NCBI GenBank assembly: GCA_937988735.1
Contig: CALKHQ010000105.1
Coordinates: 1 to 14,500, forward strand
Reading direction: 5' to 3'
DNA: 14,500 bases
Origin: an uncultured Alphaproteobacteria bacterium
GTDB taxonomy: Bacteria > Pseudomonadota > Alphaproteobacteria > CALKHQ01
Shown: in pieces, positions 1 through 6,004 of the stretch
Layout of the letters: every line of letters starts with the position of its first letter
How positions within the stretch are numbered: the stretch's first letter is position 1
Made by a program: the position numbers and the translations under genes
The notes under the pieces: generated by a model
What the model saw: the letters and a program-made list of their open reading frames with translations, nothing else
What the model was told of the DNA's origin: nothing
Databases searched by the model: none

Positions 1-153
1 GGCGAGGACGACCGCGGCGACGATGGCGACGAAGCCCACGGCGCGCCACGGCACCCGCCAGACGCGCCCCGGCACGTAGGGGCGATTGTCGAGCCACAGC
101 GCGACAGCGGCGAGACCGCCCGAGATGACGATGCCGAGGATGGTCGCGGTCAG
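1..153 (-). CDS. Small membrane protein, C-terminus beyond window edge
   Basis: An open frame runs from just after the phosphatase-superfamily gene to the window edge. The visible 51 residues have a hydrophobic segment (about residues 4-21), a polar motif LDNRPYVPGR (21-30), and the start of a second hydrophobic segment (about 39-51), so it looks like a small inner-membrane protein. I do not know its function. The frame has a stop (the upstream gene's TAG) 30 bases before the proposed start and no ATG, GTG or TTG until a GTG at 75. A GGGAG at 160-164 sits six bases before a CTG codon at 153-151, so I propose a CTG start. The GTG at 75 would delete the first membrane segment and lacks a visible ribosome binding site. 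It is probably the third gene of the GT2/phosphatase unit. The existence of the gene is fairly secure, the start is not. Confidence 0.55.
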   Translation of the reverse strand, partial: MTATILGIVISGGLAAVALWLDNRPYVPGRVWRVPWRAVGFVAIVAAVVLA

Positions 154-183
154 GATGCGCTCCCGCCGGCAGTGCGCCGGGCG

Positions 184-1848
184 CTACTCCGCTGCCTGCG
201 CCCGGCTGTGACCGAGCAGCGAATGCCCCGGCAGGCGCTGCGGGATCGGAGCTCCGACCAGATCGAGGATCGTGGGCGCCAGGTCGATCAGCTTGCCGTG
301 GTCGGCGAGGCCCGCAGCCTCGATCGCCGGGCCGGCCGCGATGGCAAAGCCGAGGTTGTTGTGGCCGCCGGACCGCGACAGCGGCACCGGACCGATTCGG
401 CCGAAGGATCCGGTGACGACGCAGTCGGCCGGCTTCGGCGTCCACTTGACCACCAGGTCGGCATCGGAGCGCTTCGGCCCCCCGTCCCCGGCGCCGGTGC
501 GGATCACGTCGGTCGCCACCCGCTCGCCGGTGCGCGCGTCGCGCATGCGCAGTATCTCATCGGCGAGTTCGTCGCAGACCCGGTCGTAGTCTTCCGGCGC
601 GACCAGCCCTTCCGGATCCCGACCCTTCAGGTTGATCCTGACGTAGCCGTCGGAATAGGAAGGGAGCGCGAAGGCCCGCATCCGCGGCCAGTGGTCGCTG
701 TACCACATCGCGGGCTGGAACCAGGGGTCGTAGTCGTTGATGTAGCCGACCCCCTCGGGCGCGCCGATCACCCGCTCCATGATGCGGCCAATTTCCACCG
801 GCATGAGCTGGCGCAGCGTGCGCCGCAGCGGGTTGGGATCGTGCTTGAGCGCCCAGCACTTCCGCGCCCAGCCGTAGCTGCGCGGATGGGTGATCGGCGG
901 CTCCGGCGGGTGGTTGTCGCCGTGCGGCGCGCCGCGGATCGCCATCTTGCCCGGGAAGTTCCAGCGGTAGAGCAGCTCCGGCAGGAACAGCATCGACGTG
1001 ACGTCGGTGTTGTTCGGCACCATGCCTTCCGGCGAGAACACGACGATGCTGGCATCCTCCGGCGCCGCCGCGAGGATGCGCCCGATGCCGTCGTCCACCG
1101 CGGTCGCCACCTCGGCCAGCGGGTCGCGGCCGTCGAACAGGTTGCCGAAGGTCGGATGCAGCGGATGCTCCTCCGAACCCAGGTGGAGCAGGTAGTGCCC
1201 GCCCGAGTGGAGCTCGGAGAAGACGACGATCACCAGGTTCCAGTCCTGCTCGCGGATCAGGTCGGCCGTGATCGCCGCGCGCCGGCCGGCACCGACCTTC
1301 AGGCCGTTCGCGAGCTTCTCCATCGAGTCCCGGCGCCACAGCCGGGCCTTGTCACGGTCGAATGCCGGGTGCGGGCCGTAGCGCTGCGTCAGCTTCTCCA
1401 GCAGGTCCGCCGGACGCGACGACGGCTTCGCATAGGCCGAGTGCGCGCCGTAGGCGAGGATCTGCACGCCGTCGATGTCGTCGCTGAGCCGGGTCTGCGG
1501 GATGTCGATCGCAGCAACGCGGTAGCCGGGGCCGAGCGCGTAGAACAGCGGATATTCGTCGTAGGGATAGCTGCCGACCTCGACCATCCGGTAGCTGCCC
1601 GGCTGGAGCCGGAGCTGCGACCAGAAACCGGTGTCCTCGGGCGAGGCGCCGGTGGCGAAGCTGGTCCAGCTCGTCTCCGCCATGTTGGTCGGCGAATTCT
1701 GCAGCAGCGCCAGCCGGCCGCGGTCGCGGAGCGCGGACAGATGGGGCATGCGCCCCTGTTCCATCCACCGCGTGCACAGCCCGATGTCGCCGGAATCGAG
1801 GCCGATCGCGATGACGGGCGGGGCCTTGCGGGTGCTGGCGGCCGCCAC
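184..1848 (-). CDS. Alkaline phosphatase superfamily protein (phosphodiesterase/sulfatase-like fold)
   Basis: A 554-residue protein with the layout of the alkaline phosphatase superfamily, whose members hydrolyse or transfer phosphate or sulfate esters at a two-metal site. Visible landmarks are the first strand with a metal-ligand Asp (IGLDSGD, D18), the WTSFATG stretch (61-67) that normally follows the nucleophile, HSGGH (214-218) where most members have D-x3-H, SPEG (272-275) where most have SDHG, and GGH (494-496) near the C-terminus. Several canonical ligands are therefore changed: no Ser/Thr at the expected nucleophile position (A57; T59 and S60 are close), H214 in place of Asp, P273 and E274 in place of Asp-His. 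There is no signal peptide, so it is probably cytoplasmic. The GTG start lies two bases after the stop of the glycosyltransferase gene, implying translational coupling and a shared role in glycan or envelope chemistry (inference). The substrate cannot be read from sequence. Confidence 0.85.
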   Translation of the reverse strand: MAAASTRKAPPVIAIGLDSGDIGLCTRWMEQGRMPHLSALRDRGRLALLQNSPTNMAETSWTSFATGASPEDTGFWSQLRLQPGSYRMVEVGSYPYDEYPLFYALGPGYRVAAIDIPQTRLSDDIDGVQILAYGAHSAYAKPSSRPADLLEKLTQRYGPHPAFDRDKARLWRRDSMEKLANGLKVGAGRRAAITADLIREQDWNLVIVVFSELHSGGHYLLHLGSEEHPLHPTFGNLFDGRDPLAEVATAVDDGIGRILAAAPEDASIVVFSPEGMVPNNTDVTSMLFLPELLYRWNFPGKMAIRGAPHGDNHPPEPPITHPRSYGWARKCWALKHDPNPLRRTLRQLMPVEIGRIMERVIGAPEGVGYINDYDPWFQPAMWYSDHWPRMRAFALPSYSDGYVRINLKGRDPEGLVAPEDYDRVCDELADEILRMRDARTGERVATDVIRTGAGDGGPKRSDADLVVKWTPKPADCVVTGSFGRIGPVPLSRSGGHNNLGFAIAAGPAIEAAGLADHGKLIDLAPTILDLVGAPIPQRLPGHSLLGHSRAQAAE

Positions 1849-1850
1849 GG

Positions 1851-2918
1851 CTATTCCGCCGCCACGATGGAGCCGCGGCCGCCGGCCGGCTCGGCGAGGA
1901 TGACGGGGTCCGCCGCGGCCCAGCCGTCAGGCGCCCTGCGGCGGGCGGCGAGCCCGCGCCGGAACATGCCCCAGCCGAAGGTGTAGCCGGCCCCCACCGT
2001 GCCGGCGTAGTTCAGCGCCACCTTGGCTGCACCGAGGAGCTGCTTCACGCCGATGCGGCCCCACTGGGCGTGCGGCTGCACGATGCGGCCCTTGGCGCCA
2101 TAGTCGATGCGCCGCGCCTTGTCGATGACCCGCGTCCACCGCACCGGGTTCAGCAGATAGGCGAGGTCGAGCAGGGGCAGCGCGAACAGCACCGGCAGCC
2201 GGGCGTTCTTGCCGACGAAATAGGCGCGGCTCTGCGCCGGCGTCCGCAGGCTCGACTGGCGCTCGACGCCGGAGAAGTGATGCAGCACCGGCGCAAAGCC
2301 GGCGATCAGCAGCCGCCGCCCCGACCGGTACATGCGCCAGGCGAAGTCGGTGTCCTCCCACCCGTGGCGGTAGGTCGGGTCGAACCCGCCGTAAGCGACG
2401 AAGTCCTTGCGGCGCACGATGACGTTGCAGCCTGCAAGCAGCCGGGCCGGCAGCCACGCGTCCGGCGGCACGTCGAGCGAGAAGCGGCCGCTGGTCATGC
2501 CGTTGCTGGCGAGCTCGAGCTGCTTCACGCCGATCACCCGCCCCATCTCGTCGACCACCGCCTCGCCGCCGATGCCGCCGATGTCCGGCTCGGCCTCCAT
2601 CTTGGCGATCAGCCGGTCGGCCGCGTCGGGCACGATCACCTCGGCGTCGTCGTCGATGAACCAGAAATAGTCGCCGCGCGCGACCCGGGCGCCGATGTTG
2701 CGCCCGACGCCGCAGCCGTAGTTGCGGTCGGCCCGGAACAGCCGCACCTCCGGAAACTCCTCGGCGACCATGTCCGGCAGCCCGTCGGTGCTGGCGTTGT
2801 CGATGACGACCACCTCGAAGTTGGGGTAGGTCAGCCGCCGCAGCGACTGCAGGCAACGGTGCAGCTCGGCCCGGCGGTTGCGGGTGACGATCACGACCGA
2901 CAACAGCGGTATGGCCAT
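1851..2918 (-). CDS. Glycosyltransferase family 2
   Basis: An inverting GT-A transferase that would move a sugar from a nucleotide-sugar onto a glycan or lipid acceptor at the cytoplasmic face. Numbered from the ATG at 2918 (355 residues), the domain opens with LLSVVIVTRNR (5-15), has VVVIDNASTDG (37-46 region), the metal-binding acidic cluster FIDDDAE (87-93; D89-D91) and a GWEDTDFAWR stretch (186-195) whose ED is the usual catalytic acidic pair. A hydrophobic LLDLAYLL patch lies in the C-terminal third and could touch the membrane. I chose the ATG at 2918 because the domain begins there; an in-frame GTG at 2987 with GAGAG six bases upstream would add 23 residues and is a real alternative. 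A near-palindrome CTGCCC-C-GGGCAG (2921-2933) overlaps the expected ribosome binding site. First gene of the leftward unit, divergent from the GT4 gene. Confidence 0.9.
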   Translation of the reverse strand: MAIPLLSVVIVTRNRRAELHRCLQSLRRLTYPNFEVVVIDNASTDGLPDMVAEEFPEVRLFRADRNYGCGVGRNIGARVARGDYFWFIDDDAEVIVPDAADRLIAKMEAEPDIGGIGGEAVVDEMGRVIGVKQLELASNGMTSGRFSLDVPPDAWLPARLLAGCNVIVRRKDFVAYGGFDPTYRHGWEDTDFAWRMYRSGRRLLIAGFAPVLHHFSGVERQSSLRTPAQSRAYFVGKNARLPVLFALPLLDLAYLLNPVRWTRVIDKARRIDYGAKGRIVQPHAQWGRIGVKQLLGAAKVALNYAGTVGAGYTFGWGMFRRGLAARRRAPDGWAAADPVILAEPAGGRGSIVAAE

Positions 2919-3000
2919 GCCTGCCCCGGGCAGTCTAGGATCGGGCGCCGCGTAAAGCACGGGCCGGACGTGCAGACGATCCGTCACTTCAAGCTCTCGC

Positions 3001-3012
3001 TAGAATTATAAC
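3001..3012. promoter_or_regulatory. AT-rich bidirectional -10 patch between divergent glycosyltransferase genes
   Basis: In very GC-rich surroundings this 12-base patch is almost pure A/T. Read leftward it contains a perfect TATAAT (3010-3005); read rightward it contains TAGAAT (3001-3006) and TATAAC (3007-3012), each five of six matches to the -10 consensus. No convincing -35 element is visible at 16-18 bp in either direction, so an activator or a weak promoter is likely. Leftward transcripts would begin near 2998. Rightward transcripts from TATAAC would begin almost at the GT4 start codon. Confidence 0.45.
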
Positions 3013-3021
3013 CTGCTCGCA

Positions 3022-4236
3022 ATGAAAGTCTTGCATGTCATCTCGTCGCTGGCTCGCGAGCTGGGGGGGCCAAGCCAGGCGTGTGTCGGCATGGCCGAGT
3101 CCGTCGCCGCTCTGGGGCACGATGTCCGCATCTGCACGTCAAAATATGACGGTCCCGGTCGGGAAGTAGACGCGCCCAGCGGCCAGCCGGTTCATCGCAA
3201 CGGCGTGACATATTACTATTACCACATGCCGCGTCCACACGTGCGCGGTTTCTCCCCCGGCATGATCCGCGCGCTGCCCCGACTGATCGCCGATGTGGAC
3301 GTGGTGCATCTCCACTCGCTCTACCTCGCCCACACCTGGGCAACCGGCGCCTGTGCCCGGCGCCTCGGGATTCCGTACATCGTCCGCCCCCACGGCACGC
3401 TCGACCCCTACATCTGGCGGCGGCGGCGGGTGCCGAAATGGATCATGGAACGGCTGTTTCAAGAACGGGTTAATCGCCACGCCGCGGCCTTTCACTTCAC
3501 CACCCAGGAGGAGATGGAGCTCGCCCAGCCCTACGTCTCGGGCCGGCCGGGCTTCGTCGCCCCGATCGGGGTCGATGTCGCGCGCTTCGCCGCGCTGCCG
3601 CCGCGCGGCGGGCTGAGGTCCCGGCACGTGGCCCTCGGAGACCGGCCCATCGTCATCTTTTACGGCCGGCTCAACTTCAAGAAGGGGCTCGACATCCTGA
3701 TCCCGGCCTTTGCCGACGCCGTCCGCCGCGGGCAGGACCTGGCGCTGGTGATTGCCGGTCCCGACCACGGCATGGAGGCGAAGGCCCGCGAGTGGGTGGC
3801 GCAGCAGGGGATCGGCGACCGCACCGTCTTCACCGGCATGCTGGACGGCGAGGCCGCGCTGAGCGCGCTGGCCGACGCCGACCTGTTCGTGCTGCCATCC
3901 TATTCGGAGAATTTCGGCATTTCGGTGGTCGAGGCCATGGCCTGCGGCCTGCCCGTGCTCATTTCGGACCGGGTGAACATCTGGCGCGAGGTGCAGGCGG
4001 ACGGCGGCGGTCTGGTCGCCCCGCCGGAGGTGACGCCGTTTGCCGACCGGATCGCGGCGCTGATGGCCGATCCGCAGCGCCGGCGACAGATGGGCGAACG
4101 GGCGCGCGCCTCGGTGGCCGCACGCTTCACCTGGCCGCGAATCGCGGCGCGCCTGGCCGAGGTCTACGGACAGATCGCCCGCGGGGAACCGTTCGAGCCG
4201 CTGATGCGGGAACAGGCGTACGAACCGGCTGCGTAG
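3022..4236 (+). CDS. Glycosyltransferase family 4 (GT-B fold)
   Basis: A retaining GT-B transferase of 404 residues, the usual length for the family, probably adding a hexose to an envelope polysaccharide or LPS on the cytoplasmic side. The N-terminal acceptor domain starts MKVLHVISSL and carries the glycine loop GGPSQ (15-19); VDVVHLHSL (92-100) and RPHGTLDPY (122-130) are typical. The C-terminal donor domain starts near IVIFYGRLNFKKG (210-222) and contains the E-x7-E pair E296/E304 within SENFGISVVEAMACG. No Shine-Dalgarno sequence precedes the ATG; with -10-like hexamers 10-16 bases upstream the mRNA may be nearly leaderless (inference). The first 150 codons hold more A/T-ending codons (for example the TYYYYH run at 63-68) than neighbouring genes. 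The stop is one base from the stop of the convergent pagL-like gene, with no clear terminator between them. Confidence 0.93.
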   Translation: MKVLHVISSLARELGGPSQACVGMAESVAALGHDVRICTSKYDGPGREVDAPSGQPVHRNGVTYYYYHMPRPHVRGFSPGMIRALPRLIADVDVVHLHSLYLAHTWATGACARRLGIPYIVRPHGTLDPYIWRRRRVPKWIMERLFQERVNRHAAAFHFTTQEEMELAQPYVSGRPGFVAPIGVDVARFAALPPRGGLRSRHVALGDRPIVIFYGRLNFKKGLDILIPAFADAVRRGQDLALVIAGPDHGMEAKAREWVAQQGIGDRTVFTGMLDGEAALSALADADLFVLPSYSENFGISVVEAMACGLPVLISDRVNIWREVQADGGGLVAPPEVTPFADRIAALMADPQRRRQMGERARASVAARFTWPRIAARLAEVYGQIARGEPFEPLMREQAYEPAA

Positions 4237-4237
4237 C

Positions 4238-4750
4238 CTACGGCTCTTCCCCGAAAAGCCGGCCGACCGGCAGCGAGTAGGTGAGGGTGACGATCTCCGT
4301 ACCCGGGTTGCGGTCGCCCAGATCGGCATTGGAGATATGGCTGAAGCCGAGCGCGAGCCGGGAACGGTCGTCGAAACGGTAGCCGACCTCGACCCCGGTG
4401 CGGAATTCCAGCGGATAGCCGAGGTCCGGCCCGTCGCCGTTGTTGTAGTAGCCGAGACCCGCCTGGGGTGTCACCACGATGCGGTTGCCGAGGTAGATGT
4501 CGGCAAGAAGGCCCGCCGCGACATAGACGGCGCCGTCGGTCGTCGCCTCCACCCCGGCCCAGGGCTTGAACACCCACAGCTCCAGATCCGAGCGGTATTC
4601 CAGCCGGAAGTCGGCCGCGGGCTCGTCGCCGCGGATGACGTCGTAATAGCCGCCGCCGAACGTGATGAAGGCGGGATCCTGGGCCGCTGCCTCGCCCGCA
4701 GCCGTGAAACACGCCGCGCAGACCGTCGCGGCCCCGAGTCCGATTCGCAC
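4238..4750 (-). CDS. pagL: PagL-like lipid A 3-O-deacylase (acyloxyacyl hydrolase family)
   Basis: A secreted 170-residue protein predicted to form an eight-stranded outer-membrane barrel that removes the 3-O acyl chain of lipid A. The GTG start at 4750 has an excellent GGGGGAGG eight bases upstream and is followed directly by a signal peptide (MRIGLGAATVCAACF..., Ala-rich, cleavage probably near AAAQ at 21-24). Alternating hydrophobic strands fill the mature part. The active site is well marked: SHISNA (137-142) gives His138 and Ser140, and Glu152 follows; the His-to-Ser spacing of 2 and His-to-Glu spacing of 14 equal the H126/S128/E140 triad of Pseudomonas PagL. The length fits the family. 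A longer in-frame ORF to 4870 runs across the promoter region and is basic and low in complexity, so I reject it. It has its own promoter candidate (4788-4815) and diverges from the ABC importer operon. Neighbouring glycosyltransferases fit a role in lipid A or LPS remodelling. Confidence 0.82.
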   Translation of the reverse strand: MRIGLGAATVCAACFTAAGEAAAQDPAFITFGGGYYDVIRGDEPAADFRLEYRSDLELWVFKPWAGVEATTDGAVYVAAGLLADIYLGNRIVVTPQAGLGYYNNGDGPDLGYPLEFRTGVEVGYRFDDRSRLALGFSHISNADLGDRNPGTEIVTLTYSLPVGRLFGEEP

Positions 4751-4787
4751 GATGCGTGCCTCCCCCTTTGACTCCCCTCGCGCCGGG

Positions 4788-4815
4788 ATCATAGGCCGAA
4801 GCCGGGGCAGCGCAA
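4788..4815 (-). promoter_or_regulatory. Candidate promoter for the pagL-like gene
   Basis: Read leftward: TTGCGC (-35, 4815-4810; three of six matches) then a 16-base spacer and TATGAT (-10, 4793-4788; five of six matches). Transcription would begin near 4781, giving a leader of about 30 bases carrying the strong GGGGGAGG ribosome binding site. The tandem palindromes at 4822-4843 lie immediately upstream of the -35 element. Confidence 0.45.
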
Positions 4816-4821
4816 GCGCGC

Positions 4822-4843
4822 GCCGGCGCCGGCTGGCGCCAGC
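4822..4843. repeat. Two overlapping 12-bp palindromes with GGCGCC cores one helical turn apart
   Basis: GCCGGCGCCGGC (4822-4833) and GCTGGCGCCAGC (4832-4843) are each perfect palindromes, sharing two bases. Their GGCGCC cores (4825-4830 and 4835-4840) are exactly 10 bp apart, so they face the same side of the helix. They lie between the leftward pagL promoter candidate and the rightward importer promoter candidate, a typical place for paired sites of a dimeric regulator. GC-rich genomes produce such palindromes by chance, so function is not shown. Confidence 0.45.
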
Positions 4844-4847
4844 ATGA

Positions 4848-4904
4848 CGCATCGGAAGGATATTCATCACATCAATTCGATTGTGCTAGCATTCCCCCGA
4901 TGCG
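4848..4904. repeat. 8-bp inverted repeat flanking the importer promoter
   Basis: CGCATCGG (4848-4855) and its exact reverse complement CCGATGCG (4897-4904) bracket 41 bases of AT-richer DNA that hold the rightward promoter candidate. Within that stretch CAAT-TCG-ATTG (4873-4883) forms a second, smaller dyad. The outer pair could be two operator half-sites for looping, or a stem in the leader if transcription starts upstream. Either reading is inference. Confidence 0.4.
4863..4892 (+). promoter_or_regulatory. Candidate promoter for the ABC importer operon
   Basis: TGCTAGCAT (4884-4892) is an extended -10 element: a TG one base before TAGCAT (four of six matches). The best -35 candidate 18 bp upstream, TTCATC (4863-4868), is poor, as is common for extended -10 promoters. 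Transcription would start near 4899, giving about 32 bases of leader with AGGAGG (4920-4925) before the ATG at 4931. The CAAT-TCG-ATTG dyad lies between the two elements, where a repressor would block polymerase. Confidence 0.4.
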
Positions 4905-4930
4905 CGGAGCAACCGCGCCAGGAGGAAAGC

Positions 4931-5956
4931 ATGACAAAGACAGCTCTCGTCGCCGGCACCGCGCTGGCGGCGCTCGTAATGTTCGCGGCGCCCTCGATGG
5001 CGCAGGAGGATACGTCCGACAAGCGGATCGCGCTCAGCAACAACTACGCCGGCAACAGCTGGCGGCAGGCGATGCTGACGAGCTGGGCGCGCGTGACCGA
5101 GCCGGCCGTCGCCGACGGCGTGGTCGCCGCCGCGGACGCCTTCACCACCGCCGAGAACCAGGTGACCGAGCAGGCGGCGCAGATCCAGAACCTGATCCTG
5201 CAGGGCTACGATGCGATCGTGCTCAACGCCGCCAGCCCCGAGGGCCTGAACGGCGCGGTCAAGGAAGCCTGCGACGCGGGCGTGATCGTCGTCTCCTTCG
5301 ACGGCATCGTCACCGAGCCCTGCGCGTGGCGGATCGCGGTCGACTTCTACCAGATGGGCTACGACGAGGTCGTCTACCTCGCGGAGAAGCTGCCGGAGGG
5401 TGGCAACCTTCTCGAGATCCGCGGGCTCGCCGGCGTGTTCGTCGATGACGAGATCAGCCGCGGCATCCACGACGCGGTCGCCGACTATCCGCAGTTCACC
5501 ATCGTCGGCTCCGTCCATGGCGACTGGGCGCAGGACGTGGCGCAGCAGGCGGTGGCGGGCATCCTGCCCAGCCTGCCGGACATCGTTGCGGTCGTGACCC
5601 AGGGCGGCGACGGTTACGGCGCGGCCCAGGCGTTCGCGGCCACCGATCGCGAGATGCCGATCATCATCATGGGCAACCGCCACGACGAGCTCACCTGGTG
5701 GGCGGAGCAGAAGGCGGCCAACGGCTACGAGACCATGTCGGTCTCCATCGCGCCCGGCGTTTCCACCCTCGCCTTCTGGGTGGCGCAGCAGATCCTCGCC
5801 GGCCAGGACGTGCCGAAGGATCTCGTGGTGCCGTTCCTGCGCATCGACCAGGACAACCTGGAAGAGAGCCTCGCCAACACCGAGCCCGGCGGCGTCGCCA
5901 ACGTGGAATACACGCTGGAAGACGCGCAGGCCGTGATCGCCGCCGGCAGGCAGTGA
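4931..5956 (+). CDS. Periplasmic sugar-type ABC transporter substrate-binding protein
   Basis: A 341-residue type I periplasmic binding protein (RbsB-like, Peripla_BP_4 group) that captures a sugar, polyol or related small molecule and delivers it to the permease pair encoded downstream. The ATG at 4931 follows AGGAGG at good spacing. It opens a signal peptide: MTK, a hydrophobic core (5-20), then PSMAQ with cleavage likely after Ala24; the lack of a lipobox Cys makes it a soluble periplasmic protein. Mature landmarks are the first-strand region KRIALSNNYAGNSWRQ (31-46), DAIVLNAASPEGLNGAV (94-110), VIVVSFDG (118-125) and QGGDGYGAAQAF (224-235), all typical of the two-lobed fold. Two Cys residues (114, 131) could pair in the periplasm. 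First gene of a complete importer operon. The ligand is not predictable from sequence; homology to ribose-type systems is at family level only. Confidence 0.92.
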   Translation: MTKTALVAGTALAALVMFAAPSMAQEDTSDKRIALSNNYAGNSWRQAMLTSWARVTEPAVADGVVAAADAFTTAENQVTEQAAQIQNLILQGYDAIVLNAASPEGLNGAVKEACDAGVIVVSFDGIVTEPCAWRIAVDFYQMGYDEVVYLAEKLPEGGNLLEIRGLAGVFVDDEISRGIHDAVADYPQFTIVGSVHGDWAQDVAQQAVAGILPSLPDIVAVVTQGGDGYGAAQAFAATDREMPIIIMGNRHDELTWWAEQKAANGYETMSVSIAPGVSTLAFWVAQQILAGQDVPKDLVVPFLRIDQDNLEESLANTEPGGVANVEYTLEDAQAVIAAGRQ

Positions 5957-5967
5957 TCTGAGACGGA

Positions 5968-6004
5968 CCGGGACCCTCCCCCTGTTGCTGACATCGAGTC
6001 CCGG
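5968..6004 (+). promoter_or_regulatory. Inverted repeat (possible mRNA hairpin) between binding-protein and ATPase genes
   Basis: CCGGGAC (5968-5974) and GTCCCGG (5998-6004) are perfect complements forming a 7-bp stem with a 23-base loop; the second arm ends on the base before the ATPase ATG. No T-run follows, so it is not a standard terminator. In binding-protein-dependent importers a hairpin at this place often stabilises the upstream mRNA so that the binding protein is made in excess. Here it may also mask the ATPase start, which has no obvious Shine-Dalgarno sequence. Confidence 0.4.

Noticed and set aside
172..1986. 604-codon open frame on the plus strand opposite the phosphatase-superfamily gene
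   Set aside because: Its product is a monotonous Arg/His/Asp/Val-rich sequence, as expected when GC-rich third codon positions are read from the other strand. The minus-strand product has clear family motifs.
4241..4261. CGGCT...AGCCG inverted repeat near the GT4/pagL junction as a terminator
   Set aside because: Only five pairs plus two beyond a mismatch, a lopsided loop and no T-run after it; it lies in the 3' coding end of the pagL-like gene.
4751..4870. N-terminal extension of the pagL-like gene to 4870
   Set aside because: It would put 40 basic, low-complexity residues before a clear signal peptide and run through the promoter and palindromes; the GTG at 4750 has an excellent ribosome binding site.
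4844..4930. N-terminal extension of the binding-protein gene to 4844
   Set aside because: The ATG at 4931 has AGGAGG at ideal spacing and directly opens a signal peptide; the extension would cover the promoter candidate.
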